NCBI RefSeq assembly: GCF_001517665.2
Contig: NZ_LN999807.1
Coordinates: 85,788 to 149,787, forward strand
DNA from: Peptoniphilus phoceensis
GTDB lineage: Bacteria > Bacillota > Clostridia > Tissierellales > Peptoniphilaceae
Direction: 5' to 3'
DNA: 64,000 nt
Part shown: piece after piece, positions 61,355 through 64,000 of the stretch
Layout of the letters: every line of letters begins with the position of its first letter
Position numbering within the stretch: the stretch's first letter is position 1
Made by a program: the position numbers and the translations under genes
The notes under the pieces: model-generated
Databases searched by the model: none
What the model was told of the DNA's origin: nothing
Seen by the model: only the letters and a program-made list of their open reading frames with translations

Positions 61355-62104
61355 ATGAATCGATCAACAGAACGTAACAGAAGGCTAGTAATAGCTGCCA
61401 TGCTTGGTGCAATTACCGTTGTACTCAGTCTTACTCCCCTTGGACTAATTCCACTTGGAGTAATTAATGCAACTACAATGCACATACCAGTAATTATTGG
61501 AGCAATAGCAGAAGGTCCCGTAGTTGGAGCTTTAGTTGGACTTATTTTTGGAGTATCTTCTCTTTTAAATGCAATTTTAAGAAATGCAAGTCCCGTTGCT
61601 TTTGTCTTTTACAATCCCTTAATTTCTGTTGTGCCAAGAATTTTAATTGGGATAACTTCCTACTATTCTTACACAGCTGTAAAAAAACTTGAAGACAAAA
61701 ATTTGAGAAATCTTACAAAAGCACTTTGGGGTCTTATCTCAATATTTTTAGTTTATTTACTTATCAAAAATATTAGGACTGGTGGAACAGCACTTAATAT
61801 TACATTTGTAGTGATATTACTTGCACTATGTATTGGATTTTTAGTTTATTCTTTTAAGTCAAGTGAAAAGGACTTTCCTATTGCCATAGGTGCCTTTGTG
61901 GGATCAATGACTAATACTATTTTAGTTCTTGGTGGAATTTATCTTATCTATGCAAAGAGATATGTAGAAGCTCTAGATATACCACTAGACAATGCAAAAT
62001 CAGCAATCCTCGGTGTATCAGTTACATCAGGAATACCTGAAGCAATCTTATCTGTTATAATAACTACAGCAGTTATAAAAGCTTTAAAATCAAGAAGGGG
62101 TTAA
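61355..62104 (+). CDS. ECF transporter S component, probably pantothenate (PanT-like)
   Basis: 249 residues, about six hydrophobic segments. LGAITVVLSLTPLGLIPLGV and TMHIPVIIGAIAEGPVVGAL resemble the ECF S-component pattern (Ala-rich start and helix 1-2 loop). Length is larger than typical S components because of an insert near 115-155. The neighbour coaX-like gene begins 1 bp after the stop, which suggests pantothenate as ligand; this is inference. GGAGGT precedes ATG. Confidence 0.75.
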   Translation: MNRSTERNRRLVIAAMLGAITVVLSLTPLGLIPLGVINATTMHIPVIIGAIAEGPVVGALVGLIFGVSSLLNAILRNASPVAFVFYNPLISVVPRILIGITSYYSYTAVKKLEDKNLRNLTKALWGLISIFLVYLLIKNIRTGGTALNITFVVILLALCIGFLVYSFKSSEKDFPIAIGAFVGSMTNTILVLGGIYLIYAKRYVEALDIPLDNAKSAILGVSVTSGIPEAILSVIITTAVIKALKSRRG

Positions 62105-62105
62105 T

Positions 62106-62888
62106 ATGTTACTTGCAATTGATATAGATAATAGGTCAACAGACTTTGGAGTCTATGATAAAGATGAACTAATAGATAAATTTTCCATTACAACTGACAA
62201 AAACAGGTCTGTTGTGGAAATTAAACTGACAATTAAATTAATTTTAAAAGATAAAAATATAAATCTCAGTGAAATTGATGAAATTATAATTTCCAATGTA
62301 GTTCCCGAACTTTCATCTTCTTATGAAATGATTTCAAGAGAACTAATTGGCAAAAAACCAATAGTTATATCTGCTGGAGTTAAAACTGGTCTAAATATAA
62401 AATGTGAAAGTCCAAGAGAAGTTGGCAGCGACAGAATAATAAAAGCTGTGGCAGCCACTCACAAATACAAGAGCAATATAATAATTGTGTCTGCATCATC
62501 AATTACGACAATTGACTATATCAATGCAAAAAAAGAATTCCTGGGAGGACTGATCCTTCCGGGAATCAACTTACTTCAAGATTCACTTGTAAGAGGAAGT
62601 GCAAAACTCCCTCATGTGGAAATAAAAAGACCTGATGATATTATTGGAAAAAATACAGAAAAAGCAATCCAAAGGGGTCTTTACTTTGGCTACAAAAAAG
62701 CAGTCCTTGGGATAATTGATGAAATAATAGAATCCTATTCACTGAAAAAAGATAATACAAGTATTTTAATAACTGGTGCCTATGCCTATCTTCTTAAATT
62801 TTGTAAATACGAAATGATAAGAGAAGATGAACTGGGCATAAGTGGTTTAAAATATATTTACGACTTAAATAAAAACAAGGCTTCATAA
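62106..62888 (+). CDS. coaX: Type III pantothenate kinase homologue with altered active site
   Basis: 260 residues, the CoaX length. Recognisable blocks: SPREVGSDRIIKAVAA, LGGLILPGINLLQDSLVRGS, and IIGKNTEKAIQRGLYFGYKK. But the phosphate loop reads DIDNRSTDFG instead of DxGNTN, and the block that normally reads DFGTATTFD is SASSITTID, so the catalytic Asp and the following Gly are lost. The protein may have low or no kinase activity, possibly a regulator or partner of the transporter. Conserved frame and length argue against a pseudogene. AAGGGG precedes ATG. Confidence 0.8.
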   Translation: MLLAIDIDNRSTDFGVYDKDELIDKFSITTDKNRSVVEIKLTIKLILKDKNINLSEIDEIIISNVVPELSSSYEMISRELIGKKPIVISAGVKTGLNIKCESPREVGSDRIIKAVAATHKYKSNIIIVSASSITTIDYINAKKEFLGGLILPGINLLQDSLVRGSAKLPHVEIKRPDDIIGKNTEKAIQRGLYFGYKKAVLGIIDEIIESYSLKKDNTSILITGAYAYLLKFCKYEMIREDELGISGLKYIYDLNKNKAS

Positions 62889-62908
62889 AAATAAGCCTTG
62901 TTTTTTTA
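62871..62908. terminator. Bidirectional terminator between coaX and murI
   Basis: AACAAGGCTT/AAGCCTTGTT hairpin with T-runs on both sides; overlaps the last coaX codons. Confidence 0.88.
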
Positions 62909-63736
62909 TCTATATTTTATTAAATCCTTTGTATCAACCTTGTGGAAGTTGACATCAAATCCACTTAAATCCACAATCTTTTCCATAGTGTATCTAAACT
63001 GATCTATATCTCCTGTAATATAAAAATCAATTTTTCTATTTGGAATTTCTTCGTGATTTTCTTTTATATTTAAAATATTCATGGCATCAAGGACAGTTTT
63101 GTAAGCTGGATCCACCATTAAAACTTTTTTACCTTGTGAATTTAAAACTCTTTTAAAAGAATCTTCGACAAGAGGATAATGAGTGCAGCCCAAAATCATA
63201 GTGTCAAAATCATAGTCGCCAAATTCATCTAAGTACTCTTTTACAATTGCATCCATATAATCCTTTTCAAACTCTCCCCTTTCAATAGCAAGGGTGAGTT
63301 TTGGACAATAAACAGATTTTAATTCAATAGATGGGTCCATAGACTTTAGGACTTTTTCATAAACTTTACTGTTTACACAAGATTTAGTTGCAACTAAAGC
63401 AATTTTCTTTGTATTTGTCCTCTCAAGTGCGTTGATGCTACCTGGTTCGACAACTCCAATTATAGGATACTTATATTTTTCATTTGACTCTTTTAAACCA
63501 TGACTTGTAGCTGTATTACAGGCAATGATAGAAAGATCTACATCTAAATCTTTGAAATATCCCATGACTTCCATTGTATAATTTTTTATCTCTTCATCAG
63601 TTCTTGCGCCATAAGGCATTCTAAGAGTATCCCCAAAAAAGACAAAATTTTTATTTTTTATTTTATTTAAAGCGACTTTTAGAACTGAAAGCCCACCGAC
63701 TCCACTGTCATAAAAGCCAATCATATTTTTTCCCAT
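62906..63736 (-). CDS. murI: Glutamate racemase
   Basis: 276 residues. MIGFYDSGVGGLSVLKVAL, SIIACNTATSHG (Cys73) and MILGCTHYPLVEDSF (Cys184) give both catalytic Cys and the Asp-Ser of the active site. It makes D-glutamate for peptidoglycan. The GGTGATTTA before ATG at 63736 is a weak ribosome site. Terminator shared with coaX. Confidence 0.96.
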   Translation of the reverse strand: MGKNMIGFYDSGVGGLSVLKVALNKIKNKNFVFFGDTLRMPYGARTDEEIKNYTMEVMGYFKDLDVDLSIIACNTATSHGLKESNEKYKYPIIGVVEPGSINALERTNTKKIALVATKSCVNSKVYEKVLKSMDPSIELKSVYCPKLTLAIERGEFEKDYMDAIVKEYLDEFGDYDFDTMILGCTHYPLVEDSFKRVLNSQGKKVLMVDPAYKTVLDAMNILNIKENHEEIPNRKIDFYITGDIDQFRYTMEKIVDLSGFDVNFHKVDTKDLIKYR

Positions 63737-63873
63737 TAAATCACCAACTCTTTTATTATAATACTATATAAGATGAAAAACAAAAAGAATAATAAACATT
63801 TATAGCATAATATGTAAAATTTCATAAAAATATTTACTAAAATTTTTCACATTTTAATTTTATAATATCATAG

Positions 63874-63905
63874 AAAAAAACCTGCCAACTAAGTCAGCAG
63901 GTTTT
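63874..63905 (-). terminator. Terminator of tRNA-Lys
   Basis: CCTGC/GCAGG hairpin, then seven T on the minus strand, right after the tRNA. Confidence 0.85.
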
Positions 63906-63908
63906 AAG

Positions 63909-63985
63909 TGGTGCACCTTTACGGACTCGAACCGTAGGCCCACTGATTAAGAGTCAGTTGCTCTACCAACTGAGCTAAAGGTGCA
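63909..63985 (-). tRNA. tRNA-Lys (anticodon CTT)
   Basis: Minus strand begins TGCACCTTTAGCTCAGTTGG, has anticodon arm ACTGA-CTCTTAA-TCAGT (anticodon CTT), T arm with GGTTCGAGTCC, and encoded CCA at the 3' end. Its promoter would be beyond the right edge. Confidence 0.97.
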
Positions 63986-64000
63986 TATAATAATTTTACT

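Overview
The window is AT-rich, low-GC Firmicute DNA. Ribosome binding sites are mostly AGGAGG, several starts are TTG or GTG, and promoters match TTGACA/TATAAT. The gene set suggests an anaerobic Gram-positive coccus of the Peptoniphilaceae type (Peptoniphilus/Anaerococcus relatives): an SLH-domain surface protein, several copper-amine-oxidase-N-like stalk proteins, ECF vitamin transporters, the T-box/TPP/FMN leader repertoire, whiA-HPr, and glmU-prs-pth-mfd-prsA. The genus is inference; no rRNA is present.

1-12.9 kb: a 5-oxoproline operon (pxpA, NRAMP-like transporter, partial pxpB), a thiamine or thiamine-precursor ABC operon behind a TPP riboswitch, a nitroreductase, an ABC exporter, MurJ, a repeat-rich charged membrane protein, and an HD protein with a CmpB-like membrane protein. 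12.9-28.2 kb: minus-strand housekeeping genes (dnaE-pfkA-pyk, whiA-HPr, glmU-prs-pth-mfd-prsA).

28.3-46 kb is the accessory part. It holds seven copies or fragments of a modular, hairpin-rich intergenic repeat family (E1-E7), a cysK-cysE-nfo cluster, a deleted IS3 remnant, a frameshifted IS200-type element, a RelB/Doc module with a broken toxin, a large SLH surface-protein gene interrupted by a nine-A tract, a RelE/Phd-type module, a Schlafen-like (AlbA_2) regulator and a HEPN-motif protein. Upstream of cysK lies a 27-codon leader ORF with three consecutive Cys codons followed by an intrinsic terminator, which I read as a cysteine-responsive attenuator.

46-64 kb: an L,D-transpeptidase, a Fic protein, tRNA-Leu, secreted stalk proteins, a C39-like peptidase, folC-valS behind a Val T-box, and a small secreted protein made of three 26-residue GGADGPT repeats. 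Then come trpS-mtaD and a plus-strand cluster: TRIC-like channel, UPF0045 protein, P1 peptidase, an ECF S component probably for pantothenate, and a CoaX homologue that lacks conserved active-site residues. murI and tRNA-Lys end the window.

Most novel to me are the poly-Cys attenuator, the triplicated GGADGPT protein, the poly(A) frame switch in the surface protein, the E-repeat family with a compensatory base-pair change, and the degenerate CoaX beside a pantothenate-type transporter. All assignments come from reading the sequence; no searches were run.
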